62,147 nt of DNA from Prevotella micans DSM 21469 = JCM 16134 (GCF_000614105.1 NZ_BAKH01000006.1:1-62147); one strand, 5' to 3'. Counted from the stretch's first letter, positions 1 to 9,524 are shown. Notes: generated from the sequence alone by a model not told the origin. Made by a program: numbers and translations.

Positions 1-24
1 GCGAAGCATGTCGCATCCCCTATA

Positions 25-54
25 AACAAAGGGCTCCAAGGAGTTCCCTTTGTT
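25..54. terminator. Stem-loop at the left edge
   Basis: A 9-bp inverted repeat (AACAAAGGG / CCCTTTGTT) encloses a second 4-bp stem and is followed by a short T tract near 57-62. It looks like the terminator of a gene lying left of the window. No gene is visible in bases 1-131. Confidence 0.6.
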
Positions 55-131
55 CGCTTTTTCATGCCTGTTCGCCAAGGGGCGAAAGGCGGAAATTACT
101 ACGAATTATTCACCCTTAAAATGATTGAAAT

Positions 132-350
132 ATGAAGAGAGAACCATTCAGGAAGCAGGCGTATGTAAGCCCTGCTATTGAGGTCGTTCCTACATCGTTT
201 GACCAACAGCTATTATCCACCTCGTTCCCCAACAGCGGCGGGCACGACGACGGCAACGACGACGGGCAAGACCTCAACGCCAAGCAAGGCTTCTTCGACG
301 AAGAAGATGAGGACGCAACCCCCGAACCCAAGTTCGGCAGTATTTGGTAA
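132..350 (+). CDS. Short acidic-tailed protein preceding a fimbrillin-like gene
   Basis: This 72-residue protein has a basic start (MKREPFRKQAY), a central GGHDDGNDDG stretch and an acidic end (FFDEEDEDA). Small proteins of this build, with a K-x-Y-x-x-P start, a GGH motif and an acidic tail, commonly sit just upstream of surface lipoprotein or fimbrillin-like genes in Bacteroidales; their function is not known to me. No signal peptide is visible. The next gene starts 30 bases after the stop, so the two are probably co-transcribed. The family link is a pattern judgement from memory. Confidence 0.65.
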   Translation: MKREPFRKQAYVSPAIEVVPTSFDQQLLSTSFPNSGGHDDGNDDGQDLNAKQGFFDEEDEDATPEPKFGSIW

Positions 351-379
351 CAAACACGAAAAGAAGAAAGGACAAACAA

Positions 380-2016
380 ATGAAAAGATTAAACAGTTCA
401 ACATTACTCATCGCTACACTGCTACTGATGACAGGCTGCGCCGAAGAAGCTGCAACGCAGCAAGATAACGGCAAGAGTAACCAGCAAGAACCCGGCACGA
501 AAGGCCTCACCGCTTTTGTGGTAGAGGAAAACGACACAAAGACCCGCACCACCGCCGAATACTTCGACAACGGCGGCCTCAACCGCGGCCTGCACTACTA
601 TTGGACTGCCGGCGACCGCCTTTGGGTAAACAACGGAGGCACATTGATACAAGATGCCAGCAACACCATCAGCGATGTACTTACAAATAACACCACCACG
701 CCCGGCGGAGTTAAGCGGGCATCCAAGGCCAGCTTCTCTTTTGAAGGCAACTTCACTGCCCCCTCCTACCCCGTGCGCTACACAGGCACCGGCAGCACCG
801 CAGGCGATAAAGTAACCATCAAGCTTCACAACGGCAGGACGTGCCCAACGATGCCAGCCGTATCGGTGAATATGGCGACTGCGGAATAGCTACAGCCAAT
901 AAAGTAGGAATAAAATACCACTTCACCCTCAAACACAAAGCCGCCTACGCCACCTTCCTGCCCTACAATGCACCGGGAGCGATTGGAAAAGCCCGTATGA
1001 CCTCTATCGTAGTAACGGCCGACCAGCCCTTGGCAGGCACCTACAACTTCACCGATAACGGCCTCGACCTCACCTCGCCGACAACCCCCTCCAACACTAT
1101 CAGTCTTCGTCTGGATGTGAACCCGAACGGCGGCTTCTCCCTGCCCCAAACAGCCACGCCCGCCGTCAACGCCGCCACCATGGTGATAGCCCCGGGCACC
1201 TACACCAACTTCAAGGTGCAATACATCTTTGGTAGTATTAGTAATTTTATCGAGAAAACTTACCCCAGCGTAACCTTCATCGCCGGCAGGAACAAAAAGA
1301 TAAGCCAAGATATGCAAATCATGGATTACAGTACCAAGTTCTACATGTGGGATGCCAAATATCACTATTGGTACAATCACATACTGCCCGACGGAACTCC
1401 CGATAACATCAATAATTTTCCTCAAGACAATTCCGACCCGCGCTGGTATCATGAAGGAACAGCGCCTTTGGCAGCCACACAGTCGTGCAAAGACTGCCCC
1501 AACGTGAACGAGCTTTGGTGGTATACCAAGAAAGGCGACCCGCATCTGGAAAACAGATGGCAGCTCGCCTATTACAATGGCAGGTTGCAACAGATTTATT
1601 ACGGCCTGTGGTTAAGAAAGAAAAGTACCATCGTAGCTTATCTCAAGGCGAACGAAGGCTACCCCGCCTCGCTCACATGGAACGACATGAAAGAAGCCTA
1701 TTGGGACACGCCCACCGCACCACACGTGGATGGCCGCACCACATCCGTATATTTAGAAAGAAAGCATATACCCTCAGGTACTCCCGCTAACCCGGCCGAC
1801 TATTTTTTCATACCAATAATAAGCTACTATAAACAGGGGGGGAATTTAGATTATGAAGGCTCGTTAATTCCTTGGGCTTACTACTGGTCGTCGAGTGCGA
1901 CGCCGGGCGACAACACAGCTGCGTATGCCTTCTATATTGATGGCTACAATAGGATAGTGGGCGTGCAACGAACCTTGAACCGCAATCGAGGCATGCCGGC
2001 AATACCCTTCGAGTAA
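380..2016 (+). CDS. Fimbrillin-like surface lipoprotein (one frameshift)
   Basis: ATG 380 gives a lipoprotein signal, MKRLNSSTLLIATLLLMTGC, with a lipobox ending LMTGC, so the product should be lipidated and exported. The first half (about residues 30-250) has the AFVVEEN and TRTT look of Bacteroidales fimbrillin-like proteins. The C-terminus (YWSSS, AYAFYID, RNRGMPAIPFE) resembles the end of the FISUMP / DUF1566-type domain. The frame breaks near base 835: the first reading frame stops at 889 while the second continues to 2016. One extra C (ACGGC to ACGGCC) restores HNGQDVPNDAS and a 545-residue protein. The most likely role is a surface or fimbria-associated protein. Sequencing error is likelier than decay, because both halves remain coding. 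Confidence 0.7.
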
Positions 2017-2019
2017 GCC

Positions 2020-2072
2020 GTGCATTCGCGGTGGGGCGGCATCGGTAAAAACATGCGCCGCCCGCAATGCAC
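2020..2072 (+). terminator. Terminator-like hairpin after the lipoprotein gene
   Basis: An outer stem GTGCATT (2020-2026) / AATGCAC (2066-2072) encloses an inner stem GGGCGGC (2034-2040) / GCCGCCC (2057-2063). It begins four bases after the stop codon. There is no clear T tract, so it may act as an mRNA 3' end structure. A second hairpin lies at 2124-2152 (ACAGGC-CTCCGC / GCGGAG-CCTGT). Confidence 0.55.
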
Positions 2073-2194
2073 TCCGCATTCGCCCCGCAGCAGAATAAAG
2101 AACATCAGAAATCAACATCCCAAACAGGCGCTCCGCCTCGCGCGGAGCCTGTGTAAATCAATTCATAACAATAACAATTTAAACTTTAAACGCA

Positions 2195-2584
2195 ATGATT
2201 AAATTTATTATCAAGGGGAAAAAGAACCCACAGAAGAAGACAGAGACGAAGTATTATGCACAGATTGCGCCTACGACACCGTTGATGTTGCCGCAGATTG
2301 TGAAGCTGATTGAGAAACGCTCCACCGTTTCGAGCTCCGACATCAAGGCCGTGCTCGACGCGCTACAATTTGAAATCATTCATGCCCTACAGACAGGCAA
2401 CAGCGTTCGGCTGGGCGACCTCGGTTCGTTCCACCTCACCATCAGCTCGAAAGGCACCGCCACTGAAGAAGAGGCCAAGAAGGCCGGCGCCAACCTAATC
2501 AAGAAGGTGAGCGTTCAGTTCGTGAAAAGTGCCGAAATGGGGCGCGCTTTCAGCCTCGACGAATTGAATTTCGTACAAGGATAA
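2195..2584 (+). CDS. HU-like DNA-binding protein of the Bacteroidales type
   Basis: This 129-residue basic protein has the Bacteroidales HU-family layout. A lysine-rich start is followed by YAQIAPTTPLMLPQIVKLIEKRSTVSSSDIKAVLDALQFEI-type helices (about 25-65). Then comes a GNSVRLGDLGSFHLTI strand region (about 68-85) that corresponds to the IHF/HU beta arm entry. It is longer than E. coli HU (about 90), as expected for the HU-HIG class. It probably binds DNA in the nucleoid. It stands alone between two hairpin-rich intergenic regions. Whether it acts on the tandem arrays in this window is only a thought. Confidence 0.85.
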   Translation: MIKFIIKGKKNPQKKTETKYYAQIAPTTPLMLPQIVKLIEKRSTVSSSDIKAVLDALQFEIIHALQTGNSVRLGDLGSFHLTISSKGTATEEEAKKAGANLIKKVSVQFVKSAEMGRAFSLDELNFVQG

Positions 2585-3101
2585 ACGAAATTTATGCGGG
2601 GAAGAACCGAGTTCCAAACCGTAACTAACCAATGAAAATGAAAGAATATCGAAGTTGATGTAAACTAACCGATAATGAACATGCGATAATAAACGAAGTA
2701 TTTTTTCTGTCAATCCCTTGAACTCCGTCCGGTTTCTAGCTATAGAGATTGGGCGGTTTTTACGTTTCGTAACAATTTTGTTAAACCCAGTCGGAAGCAG
2801 ATGCGCATCTCGTCAAAACTTTCTGCGCACCAAGTTCAAACTTTCTGCGCATCTAATTTAAACTAGATGCGCAGAAAGTTTAGGCGTCTCTATCATCCAT
2901 GATTATCAATAAGTTACGAGTCTGATTTTTCTGCCGTTTTGGAGCTTATTTTAACAATTCGGATAGGATACAGCGCAGGTGGTAGAAGGAATGGCGAAGT
3001 CGACAGGTGGGCGTACCTTATGGGTGGCAATTAGGAAACATATCGATATGCCGGAAAACCGTAGCTTTGCAATCTTTCAATACACATTATATGTTATGCA
3101 C
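2585..3101. other. Intergenic region without a supported gene
   Basis: I see no convincing coding sequence in these 517 bases. The interesting content is a hairpin and its partial copies at 2805-2881, described separately. An in-frame upstream extension of the glycerate kinase reading frame back to 2979 is not family-like and is excluded. Confidence 0.6.
2838..2881. repeat. Perfect 18-bp inverted repeat with nearby half-copies
   Basis: AAACTTTCTGCGCATCTA (2838-2855) is exactly complementary to 2864-2881, leaving an 8-base loop. A further direct copy of the left-arm core (AAACTTTCTGCGCA) lies just upstream near 2816-2829. An AGATGCGCATCT palindrome built from the same word lies near 2799-2810. 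The hairpin lacks a T tract, so it is not a plain terminator. Confidence 0.75.
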
Positions 3102-4175
3102 ATGAAGATTATTCTGGCAATGGACAGTTTTAAGGGCTGTATCACATCGGGCGAAGCTGAAAAGGCGGCCGCCGACGCGCTGAAAGTCCGCTATCCGGAG
3201 GCCGAAATACTCTCGATTCCGCTTAGCGACGGAGGCGACGGTTGGCTCGAAGCATATTCAGATATAACGCCCTGCACGATGCTGAATGTAGATTGTCACG
3301 ACGCGCTTATGCGGCCTGTCACGGCGCAATTGGCCGTGGACGTAAGCGGAACAGTCATCATCGAGTCGGCCCGTGCATGCGGTCTAACGCTCATTGAGGA
3401 AAATAGCCGGCGAGTGCTGCGAGCTACCTCCTACGGCGTGGGCGAATTGCTGGCAGCGGCTTTAAGAAGCGGAGCAAAAGAGATTGTCGTGGGGCTGGGC
3501 GGTTCGGCCAGCAGCGACTGCGGACTAGGGATGCTCCTTGCGCTCAAGGAATCGTTCGGCGAAGAAGTGTTCAATCGAATAAGAACGGAGGTGCGAATAA
3601 CGCTGGCTTCCGATGTGGAGAATCCGCTCTACGGGCCGAGAGGAGCCGCTGTTGTGTTCGGAAAACAAAAAGGAGCCGGCCCGGAAGAAATAAAGATGCT
3701 CGACAGGCGCGCCGAAACATTCGCCCGAGCATCGTTAAAACGTTTCGGTTTCGACTACTCGCAAAACAAAGGCGCCGGAGCGGCGGGCGGATTGGGATAT
3801 GCTTTCATGCAATATCTCGGCGCGCGAATGGAATGGGGAAGCGATATTCTTTTAAACAAAGCGTCGTTCGACGAGAAACTGCGCGGCGCGTCGTTTGTTC
3901 TTACCGGCGAGGGTTCGGCCGACTCACAAACGCTAATGGGCAAGCTGCCTGTTCGGATTCTCCATATGGCCCGTGAGCGTGGAGTGCCGGTGCATTTGAT
4001 TGCCGGCCGACTGCAAGAGGCAAATAAATTACTGGATGCCGGATTCGCATCGGTTTCATCCATCAATCCGCCCGATATGCCACTCGCCGAAGCCCTGAAA
4101 CCCGAACGAGCAAAGAAGAATATAGCCGTCGCCATGCATAGCCTTCCATTCAACCAACAGGACGTTTCGGCATAA
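3102..4175 (+). CDS. glxK: Glycerate kinase, GlxK/GarK family
   Basis: It phosphorylates D-glycerate with ATP, giving a phosphoglycerate that enters glycolysis. The N-terminus MKIILAMDSFKGCITSGEA and the motifs SDGGDGW and VGLGGSASSDCG are diagnostic of the family. TGEGSADSQTLMGKLP near the C-terminus is also characteristic. From ATG 3102 the protein has 357 residues, close to the usual 370-380. ATG 3096 would add only two residues, and an earlier in-frame start at 2979 adds unrelated sequence. Phosphoglycerate kinase lies two genes downstream, so the local theme is three-carbon metabolism. Confidence 0.9.
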   Translation: MKIILAMDSFKGCITSGEAEKAAADALKVRYPEAEILSIPLSDGGDGWLEAYSDITPCTMLNVDCHDALMRPVTAQLAVDVSGTVIIESARACGLTLIEENSRRVLRATSYGVGELLAAALRSGAKEIVVGLGGSASSDCGLGMLLALKESFGEEVFNRIRTEVRITLASDVENPLYGPRGAAVVFGKQKGAGPEEIKMLDRRAETFARASLKRFGFDYSQNKGAGAAGGLGYAFMQYLGARMEWGSDILLNKASFDEKLRGASFVLTGEGSADSQTLMGKLPVRILHMARERGVPVHLIAGRLQEANKLLDAGFASVSSINPPDMPLAEALKPERAKKNIAVAMHSLPFNQQDVSA

Positions 4176-4180
4176 AGACT

Positions 4181-4188
4181 TACCTTTG
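4181..4188 (+). promoter_or_regulatory. Bacteroidota -7 element TACCTTTG before thrE
   Basis: TACCTTTG matches the TAnnTTTG consensus of Bacteroidota housekeeping promoters. It begins six bases after the glycerate kinase stop and lies 43 bases before the next ATG. A -33 TTTG at the right spacing is not evident. Confidence 0.6.
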
Positions 4189-4230
4189 TGTCGAGAAATT
4201 CGTTTTTTTTAAGGATAACGCTCTTAACAC

Positions 4231-5649
4231 ATGAATTCAAAAGATAATATCGTAACTAGCAAGATTCTGCGGCAGAAGCTCGACTTGTTGCTAAGAACCG
4301 GGCAGTTACTCATCGAAAGTTCGGCCGACACTAGCAGAGTGCGCCGCAACCTTGAACGTACAGCCGCCTATTTGGGTTTGCCGGCTGAGAATCTGCACAT
4401 CGAAATAGACTACTACATGCTGCACGTGAACCTGAGCGACGAGTGTCACAGCTTCTCGAAAATGCAACGATGCTCCAACCACGGCATCAACATGGAAATC
4501 ATCGAACAAATTTCTAAGCTCACATGGCGTGCCATCAGCGAGGATTATAGTCTTGAGCGATTCGGCGCCGAACTGGAGCGCATAGGTCGCGGCAAACGTC
4601 ATTATTCGGAGTGGATGGTGGCAATATGCGCCGGTTTTGCGTGCGGTGGTTTCTGCATTCAATTCGGGTGCGACTGGACGTCTTTCTTCTATGCCTCGAT
4701 AGCCGCCGCACTGGGCAACCGACTGCGGATGTACCTGAATCATCTAGGTTCGAACGTGTATGCCAACTTCGCCATAGCTGCTTTTCTCTCAACTATTTTA
4801 GCGTTGTTCTCGTCGTTCACAGCCACGCCCGAAATGAAGGCAGTTATTCCGCTGTGGCTTCAGCCTTTTATCGTTTCGTCAACGCCGTGGCATCCGCTCA
4901 TGGCCTGCGCGCTGTTCATCGTGCCGGGTGTGCCACTCATCAACGCGGTGAACGATTTGCTTGACAATAATATCGAAACCGGATTGGTTCGCGCCACGAA
5001 CACGATGCTCATCGTCACCGCTATGGCTTTCGGAATAGTGCTGGCCATTAAATGCGGCGGCATCGACAACTTTGTCAAAGATTTGAGCATGACGCCCCAC
5101 CACTCCTTCATAGAATATGCTCTTGCAGCCGGAATATCGGCCATGGGTTTCGCCACCATCTATAACATTCCGCTCAAGTTGATGCCATGGATAGCTGCGG
5201 GCGGAATCATTGCCATTTGCTCACGTAACTTTGTGAGCCTGGGTCCGGGGAGCGGTAATTTCGGTTTGGATATGGGCCCGATAATCGGGTCGCTCTGCGG
5301 TTCGGCTCTGATTTCGATAATCAACATCAAGGCCGTTCACATTTTCCACACGCCACATCAGTGCATAACCATCCCGGCCGTGATTCCGATGGTTCCGGGT
5401 GTGTTGATGTATCGTGCTCTCTACGGATTCATTGAGATGCAGGGCGTAGTGGGCGAATTAACCGTGGCGGTTCACAACGCCATAAACGGTTCGCTCATTC
5501 TGATTTGTATAGCCGTGGGTGTTGCAATTCCAAACATCTTCGCCCGGAAATGGATAGCTCCCCATCGCCGCAGAAAGCTAGCCGAAATGATAGAACAACG
5601 CAGACAGCGCGGAAAGTTCGTAGACCTGCACTCGTTTGCGGTGGATTGA
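4231..5649 (+). CDS. ThrE-type threonine/serine exporter (fused YjjP-YjjB)
   Basis: This 472-residue membrane protein joins an N-terminal DUF1212/YjjP domain (about 10-250, with [21 protein letters not shown]) to a C-terminal YjjB/DUF3815 domain (about 270-450). Several hydrophobic helices are visible, for example near [14 protein letters not shown] and in the [15 protein letters not shown] and [13 protein letters not shown] stretches. The N-terminal 110 residues are soluble, as in ThrE. Characterised members export threonine and serine; succinate export is known for the split YjjPB pair. The substrate here is therefore unsettled. A promoter element lies just upstream at 4181. Confidence 0.82.
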   Translation: MNSKDNIVTSKILRQKLDLLLRTGQLLIESSADTSRVRRNLERTAAYLGLPAENLHIEIDYYMLHVNLSDECHSFSKMQRCSNHGINMEIIEQISKLTWRAISEDYSLERFGAELERIGRGKRHYSEWMVAICAGFACGGFCIQFGCDWTSFFYASIAAALGNRLRMYLNHLGSNVYANFAIAAFLSTILALFSSFTATPEMKAVIPLWLQPFIVSSTPWHPLMACALFIVPGVPLINAVNDLLDNNIETGLVRATNTMLIVTAMAFGIVLAIKCGGIDNFVKDLSMTPHHSFIEYALAAGISAMGFATIYNIPLKLMPWIAAGGIIAICSRNFVSLGPGSGNFGLDMGPIIGSLCGSALISIINIKAVHIFHTPHQCITIPAVIPMVPGVLMYRALYGFIEMQGVVGELTVAVHNAINGSLILICIAVGVAIPNIFARKWIAPHRRRKLAEMIEQRRQRGKFVDLHSFAVD

Positions 5650-5686
5650 CAGAATAAATATTTCATCATTAAATACATACAGTTTT

Positions 5687-6933
5687 ATGAAAATCGAGAA
5701 TTTCAATTTTGCAGGACACAAAGCAATTGTCCGCGTAGATTTTAATGTTCCTCTGGATGCAAACGGCAATGTTACCGACGACACCCGAATTCGCGGTGCA
5801 CTGCCCACGCTGAAGAAAATACTATCTGATGGCGGTGCTCTTATCATGATGAGTCATATGGGCAAACCAAAGGGAAAAGTGAAGCCCGAGCTATCGCTTT
5901 CGCAAATAGTGAAGAACGTGAGTGCAGCCCTGGGTGTGGAGGTTAAATTTGCCAAAGACGCCGGCAACGCCGAAGCCGAAGCATCATCGCTCAAAGGAGG
6001 CGAGGCCCTGTTGCTGGAAAATCTTCGCTACTATGCTGAGGAAGAAGGCAAACCCGTTGGCGTTGAAAAAGGCACGCCCGAATACGACGCCGCAAAAGCC
6101 GAGATGAAGAATCGTCAGAAAGATTTTGCCAAGAAACTTGCATCCTATGCCGATGTCTACGTAAACGATGCCTTCGGAACAGCCCATCGTAAACACGCAT
6201 CTACAGCCGTGATTGCCGACTATTTCGATGCCGACCACAAAATGCTGGGTCTACTAATGGAGAAAGAAGTCAAGGCCATCGACAACGTTCTCAAAAACGC
6301 CGAACACCCCTTTACTGCAATTATCGGCGGTTCGAAGGTTAGCTCCAAACTGGCGGTGATTAAGAATCTGCTCGACAAGGTTGACAACCTAATCATTGGC
6401 GGCGGAATGGGCTACACGTTCATTAAGGCACAGGGCGGAAAAATTGGTAATTCGCTCCACGAGGACGACCTTATGCCCGAAGCCTCAATGTTATTAAGGC
6501 CGCAAAGGAAAAGGGCGTTAACCTCTCGCTTTCGGTGGCCACGGTGGCTGGCGACAAGTTCTCTAACGACGCTAATCGCCAAACGGTCGACATCTACAAC
6601 ATTCCCGACGGCTGGGAGGGTATGGACGCCTCGGAACAGTCGGTTGAGAACTGGAAGAAGATTATCATGTCGTCGAAAACCATCCTATGGAACGGTCCGG
6701 TTGGCGTATTTGAATTCGAGAATTTCTCGCGCGGCACGGGCGACATCGCCAAAGCCGTAGCCGAAGCCACACAGAAGAACGGCGCTTATTCGCTCGTTGG
6801 TGGTGGCGATTCGGTTGCAGCTGTGAACAAATTCGGTTTGGCCGACAAGGTTTCCTACGTATCAACCGGCGGCGGTGCGATGCTCGAAGCCATCGAAGGC
6901 AAAATCTTGCCGGGCGTGGCTGCTATAGAATAA
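5687..6933 (+). CDS. pgk: Phosphoglycerate kinase (one frameshift)
   Basis: The enzyme converts 1,3-bisphosphoglycerate plus ADP to 3-phosphoglycerate plus ATP in glycolysis. Hallmarks are [10 protein letters not shown] and [10 protein letters not shown] at the N-terminus, [24 protein letters not shown] and [10 protein letters not shown]. The C-terminal domain carries [10 protein letters not shown] and a GGGDSVAAV nucleotide loop. The frame breaks at 6483: the sequence has GCCTC where GCCCTC restores [20 protein letters not shown]. With one base added the protein has 415 residues, the normal length. The gene should be essential in a glycolytic anaerobe, so I read the break as an error in the sequence. 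ATG 5687 is chosen because [19 protein letters not shown] is the family start. Confidence 0.93.
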
Positions 6934-6981
6934 AGACAGGTGAATTATTCCCCCGGGCTTAGGCTCGCTACAAATCAATCT

Positions 6982-7009
6982 GAGGATGTGCCATTAAGGG
7001 TACATCCTC
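6982..7009 (+). terminator. Rho-independent terminator of pgk
   Basis: GAGGATGT (6982-6989) pairs with ACATCCTC (7002-7009) and is followed by TTTCGTTT. It lies about 50 bases after the pgk stop. Confidence 0.75.
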
Positions 7010-7078
7010 TTTCGTTTCGCTAAACATGAACGTATGCACATGTGGTGGAGAGAATAATCTGATTCTAAAATTAAAAAC

Positions 7079-7086
7079 TACCTTTG
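7079..7086 (+). promoter_or_regulatory. -7 element TACCTTTG of the superoxide reductase gene
   Basis: An exact TAnnTTTG match follows the AT-rich stretch ATTCTAAAATTAAAAAC. The transcript would carry a leader of about 85 bases before ATG 7177. Confidence 0.65.
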
Positions 7087-7176
7087 CACGCAAACCTTTC
7101 CGGCAACACTAACGGCTGTGCCACAGAGCCTGAAAGGTTAGCACAATAAACATTATCGAAATAATAACTCAGTATT

Positions 7177-7545
7177 ATGACAAAGAGAAACGAAGTTTAC
7201 AAGAACGTTGCCAACGGCAACATCGTAGAGATTCTGAATCCAGGAGAAGTAATTTGCGAAAGCTTCCAGCTGCTCAACGAAAATTCAACCGACGCAGCAA
7301 CCGAGAAGCATGTTCCCGTGATTGAAAAGATTGAGGGAGGTTATCGCGTAACCGTGGGTTCAGTTGAACACCCCATGACCGAGGCGCATTTCATTCAATG
7401 GATTGAGCTCATCACTGAAAACAACGAAGTGCTGCGCAAATATCTTGAGCCAACCGATAAACCCGTAGCAGAGTTCCTAACGAACGCAAAGCAAGTCTAC
7501 GCTCGCGAATATTGCAACCTGCACGGTTTGTGGAGAAGTAAATAA
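7177..7545 (+). CDS. Superoxide reductase with a degenerate N-terminal domain
   Basis: It reduces superoxide to hydrogen peroxide without producing oxygen, which suits an anaerobe. The 122 residues align along the whole desulfoferrodoxin plan. The catalytic iron ligands are all present: His45 (EKHVP), His65 (EHPM), His71 (HFIQW), Cys113 and His116 (CNLHGLW). The N-terminal part (1-36) matches the desulforedoxin-like domain (VANGNIVEILNPGEVIC). Only one cysteine remains there, so the second iron centre must be lost. That makes it like the class III enzymes. The gene has its own promoter and terminator. Confidence 0.9.
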   Translation: MTKRNEVYKNVANGNIVEILNPGEVICESFQLLNENSTDAATEKHVPVIEKIEGGYRVTVGSVEHPMTEAHFIQWIELITENNEVLRKYLEPTDKPVAEFLTNAKQVYAREYCNLHGLWRSK

Positions 7546-7569
7546 TAATTTCTTTAGTTCTTTCATTGG

Positions 7570-7605
7570 GGGGGCATTCCTAATAGGGGATGCTCCCTAT
7601 TTCTT
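7570..7605 (+). terminator. Terminator of the superoxide reductase gene
   Basis: A G-rich arm (7570-7581, GGGGGCATTCCT type) pairs imperfectly with AGGGGATGCTCCC (7585-7597). TATTTCTTTTC follows. Confidence 0.65.
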
Positions 7606-7766
7606 TTCTGTCGTGGCTGTGCGTATTTGGACTTATTGTTGTTCTTTTTATTTCGTGGAATGCAACAACACATCCCCCTTTCGCTTTGTTTTCGGGGCGA
7701 AGTCTTGCCCCCGCCGCCCCCGAACACAATGTTTGGAGAATGAAATCTTGCACAATTTCTCATGTA

Positions 7767-7810
7767 GATGCCAACTCGGGCGGAATGCACGAGTTAGCAT
7801 CCGCCCCGGG
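7767..7810. repeat. Small inverted-repeat element sharing the end motif of the 48.2-kb element
   Basis: GATGCCAACTCG (7767-7778) is complementary to 7790-7801 with one mismatch. A second, offset pairing joins GGGCGGAATGC to GCATCCGCCC. The outer sequence ATGCCAACTCGGGCG nearly equals the left end of the inverted repeat at 48236 (ATGCCAACTCGAGCG). Bases 7606-7766 show no gene. Confidence 0.55.
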
Positions 7811-7836
7811 AACCGCGCCCGAAACTTGGAGAGCAT

Positions 7837-8085
7837 AAAACGGCCATCGAAAAACCGTCCTTGGAACTCAGGGAAGCAAAAACGGTCATCGGGAAATCAC
7901 GCCTGAAACTCAGGGAAACAAAAACGGTGACCGAAAAACCGTCCTTGAAACTCAGGGAAACAAAAACGGTCGCAGGGAAACTGTCCTGGAATTCCAGGGA
8001 AGCAAAAACGGTGACCGTATTGCTTAAAAAAATCTCAGGCGACAAAAAACGTACATCGGGTTTGCACAAAAATTTTTCAGGCACG
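7837..8085. repeat. Tandem array A, period 42 bp, about six units
   Basis: Units begin with AAAAACGG at 7837, 7878, 7920, 7962, 8004 and 8044. The inner steps are exactly 42, and the outer ones 40-41. A typical unit has a CGGTGACCG dyad, then ACCGTCC, a CTCAGGGAA segment and an A tract. The last unit is diverged. It lies between two convergent genes, the superoxide reductase and the C1 peptidase. Confidence 0.9.
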
Positions 8086-8246
8086 GTTTACCGGTCACCG
8101 ATTTAATGAAAAATCATTCGAGTTAGCGATGTTCGCATAGGCACTACCGACTCGCTCTCTGCTCTTCCTCGAGAGGTATATATATCGTGAACAGCCGCAA
8201 AACAATCGTGAAATAAACAGGCTGAATAATCTCTTTTTATACGAAT

Positions 8247-8285
8247 TATCCCGGGCGAGATGTCTTCGCGACTCTGCCCGGGATA
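8247..8285. terminator. Terminator hairpin between convergent genes
   Basis: TATCCCGGGC (8247-8256) is perfectly complementary to 8276-8285. AAAATTTTT follows on the plus strand and a weaker AT tract on the minus strand. It sits 33 bases beyond the stop of the minus-strand peptidase. Confidence 0.75.
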
Positions 8286-8318
8286 AAATTTTTATTGGGA
8301 AATTAAAAGAGAGGGTAT

Positions 8319-9524
8319 TTAAAGCCCAATCTTCTTGCGTATGTTCTGTGGGATGGCGTTCTTGTTCACCATATAGTCCATGGTATTGGCGGCGATGAAG
8401 TTCTTGGTCATATACCATATTCCTTTATAAGCGCCGGTTTCGCCCCATGAGTTTTTCACCATGTAGTATTCTTTACCGTTCTGGTCTTTAGCGATTCCGA
8501 AAATCAACATTCCATGGTCGTCGGTTAGCTCCCAGTTGTCGAAACGCTCTTGACGTTGCGCCTGAGTTGGAGTTATTTCGGGAACGTTCACTCCGAGCGA
8601 GTCGATGATGCTGCGTTTCTTACTGGCCGACAATCCTAGCCAACGAGCCATATCACTGCCCTTGAGACTCTGCATTTTCTTGCTGTCAATCATGTAAGCC
8701 AGTCCGTCACGGGTGAATCCCGGCTCGCTCACATCACCTCCCCATGCCACGGTGTAGCCGTTCATTATAGCATTGTCAATGATTTGCATCATTTCGTCCA
8801 TCGGTAGATTGTAAGATTGTGGGAAGCGCCAGTTATCTTGCACCTCTACTGCGAATTGAGTGTAGAACGGGTGGTGCGTGTAGGATGTTACGGTTACGTA
8901 GTCGCTCCAGTTAAGACCGAGGCTTGCGGCAAACGATTTCGGAGTGTAGTTTTTGCCTTCGTAGGTGAAGTTCTCCGGGCATTTGCCGAGGTAGGCGTCG
9001 AGAATGGCTTGTAAACCGGGCTTCCATTGCTTAGATAATTTATCGGATTTGCTTTTTGCAACGGCCTCAACGTAAGGACTAAGAACCGAGAAGAATTCGT
9101 TGAAGTTGAACAGCGAATCGCCCGTGAGAGACCCTGGGAAAGGCATTGCTTCCTGAGGACAAATTCCGTAGTTCTCCAAGCAATAAAGTGGGTCGTAAGC
9201 CGAACCACCTTGTGCAAACTGGCAGTCGCCGTGGAAACGCACAACCTGAATAGCACGGTCCATGTAGGTTTTGTTTGCTACGAAGCTCTCACACAGGTCG
9301 TAGGTCTTACCGGTAGCACGCAGTATTTCGGATTCGAAATAGCTGAGTGTTGCGTAATCCCAACAGGTGCCCGAACGGTTTTGGTTCTTGATGCTTGTGA
9401 TTGGGTTTTGTTTTACTACTGTGAAAACTGGTTTGTTGGAATTTGCATTCCCCTTCTTCTTCGGTGCTGCGTTGGCTCCGATTGCTACGAGAGCTAGCAG
9501 CGCTAATGTTAGAATTTTTTTCAT
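8319..9524 (-). CDS. Secreted C1-family cysteine peptidase (aminopeptidase C / bleomycin hydrolase type)
   Basis: The 401-residue protein starts with a clear signal peptide (MKKILTLALLALVAIGANA, cleavage near 19-20). The papain-like triad is visible: Cys54 in NQNRSGTCWDYA, His337 in DDHGMLIFG and Asn358 in VKNSWGETG. The order and spacing fit the C1B branch used by Bacteroidales, and the C-terminal K-K-I-G-L tail is normal. It probably trims peptides in the periplasm or outside the cell. It follows the Xaa-Pro aminopeptidase by 71 bases on the same strand, so the two may form a peptide-degrading unit. The substrate cannot be read from sequence. Confidence 0.85.
   Translation of the reverse strand: MKKILTLALLALVAIGANAAPKKKGNANSNKPVFTVVKQNPITSIKNQNRSGTCWDYATLSYFESEILRATGKTYDLCESFVANKTYMDRAIQVVRFHGDCQFAQGGSAYDPLYCLENYGICPQEAMPFPGSLTGDSLFNFNEFFSVLSPYVEAVAKSKSDKLSKQWKPGLQAILDAYLGKCPENFTYEGKNYTPKSFAASLGLNWSDYVTVTSYTHHPFYTQFAVEVQDNWRFPQSYNLPMDEMMQIIDNAIMNGYTVAWGGDVSEPGFTRDGLAYMIDSKKMQSLKGSDMARWLGLSASKKRSIIDSLGVNVPEITPTQAQRQERFDNWELTDDHGMLIFGIAKDQNGKEYYMVKNSWGETGAYKGIWYMTKNFIAANTMDYMVNKNAIPQNIRKKIGL

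Noticed and set aside
380-2016. Programmed ribosomal frameshifting as cause of the broken genes
   Set aside because: Thirteen unrelated genes are affected with no shared slippery site, and all need the same kind of single-base repair.
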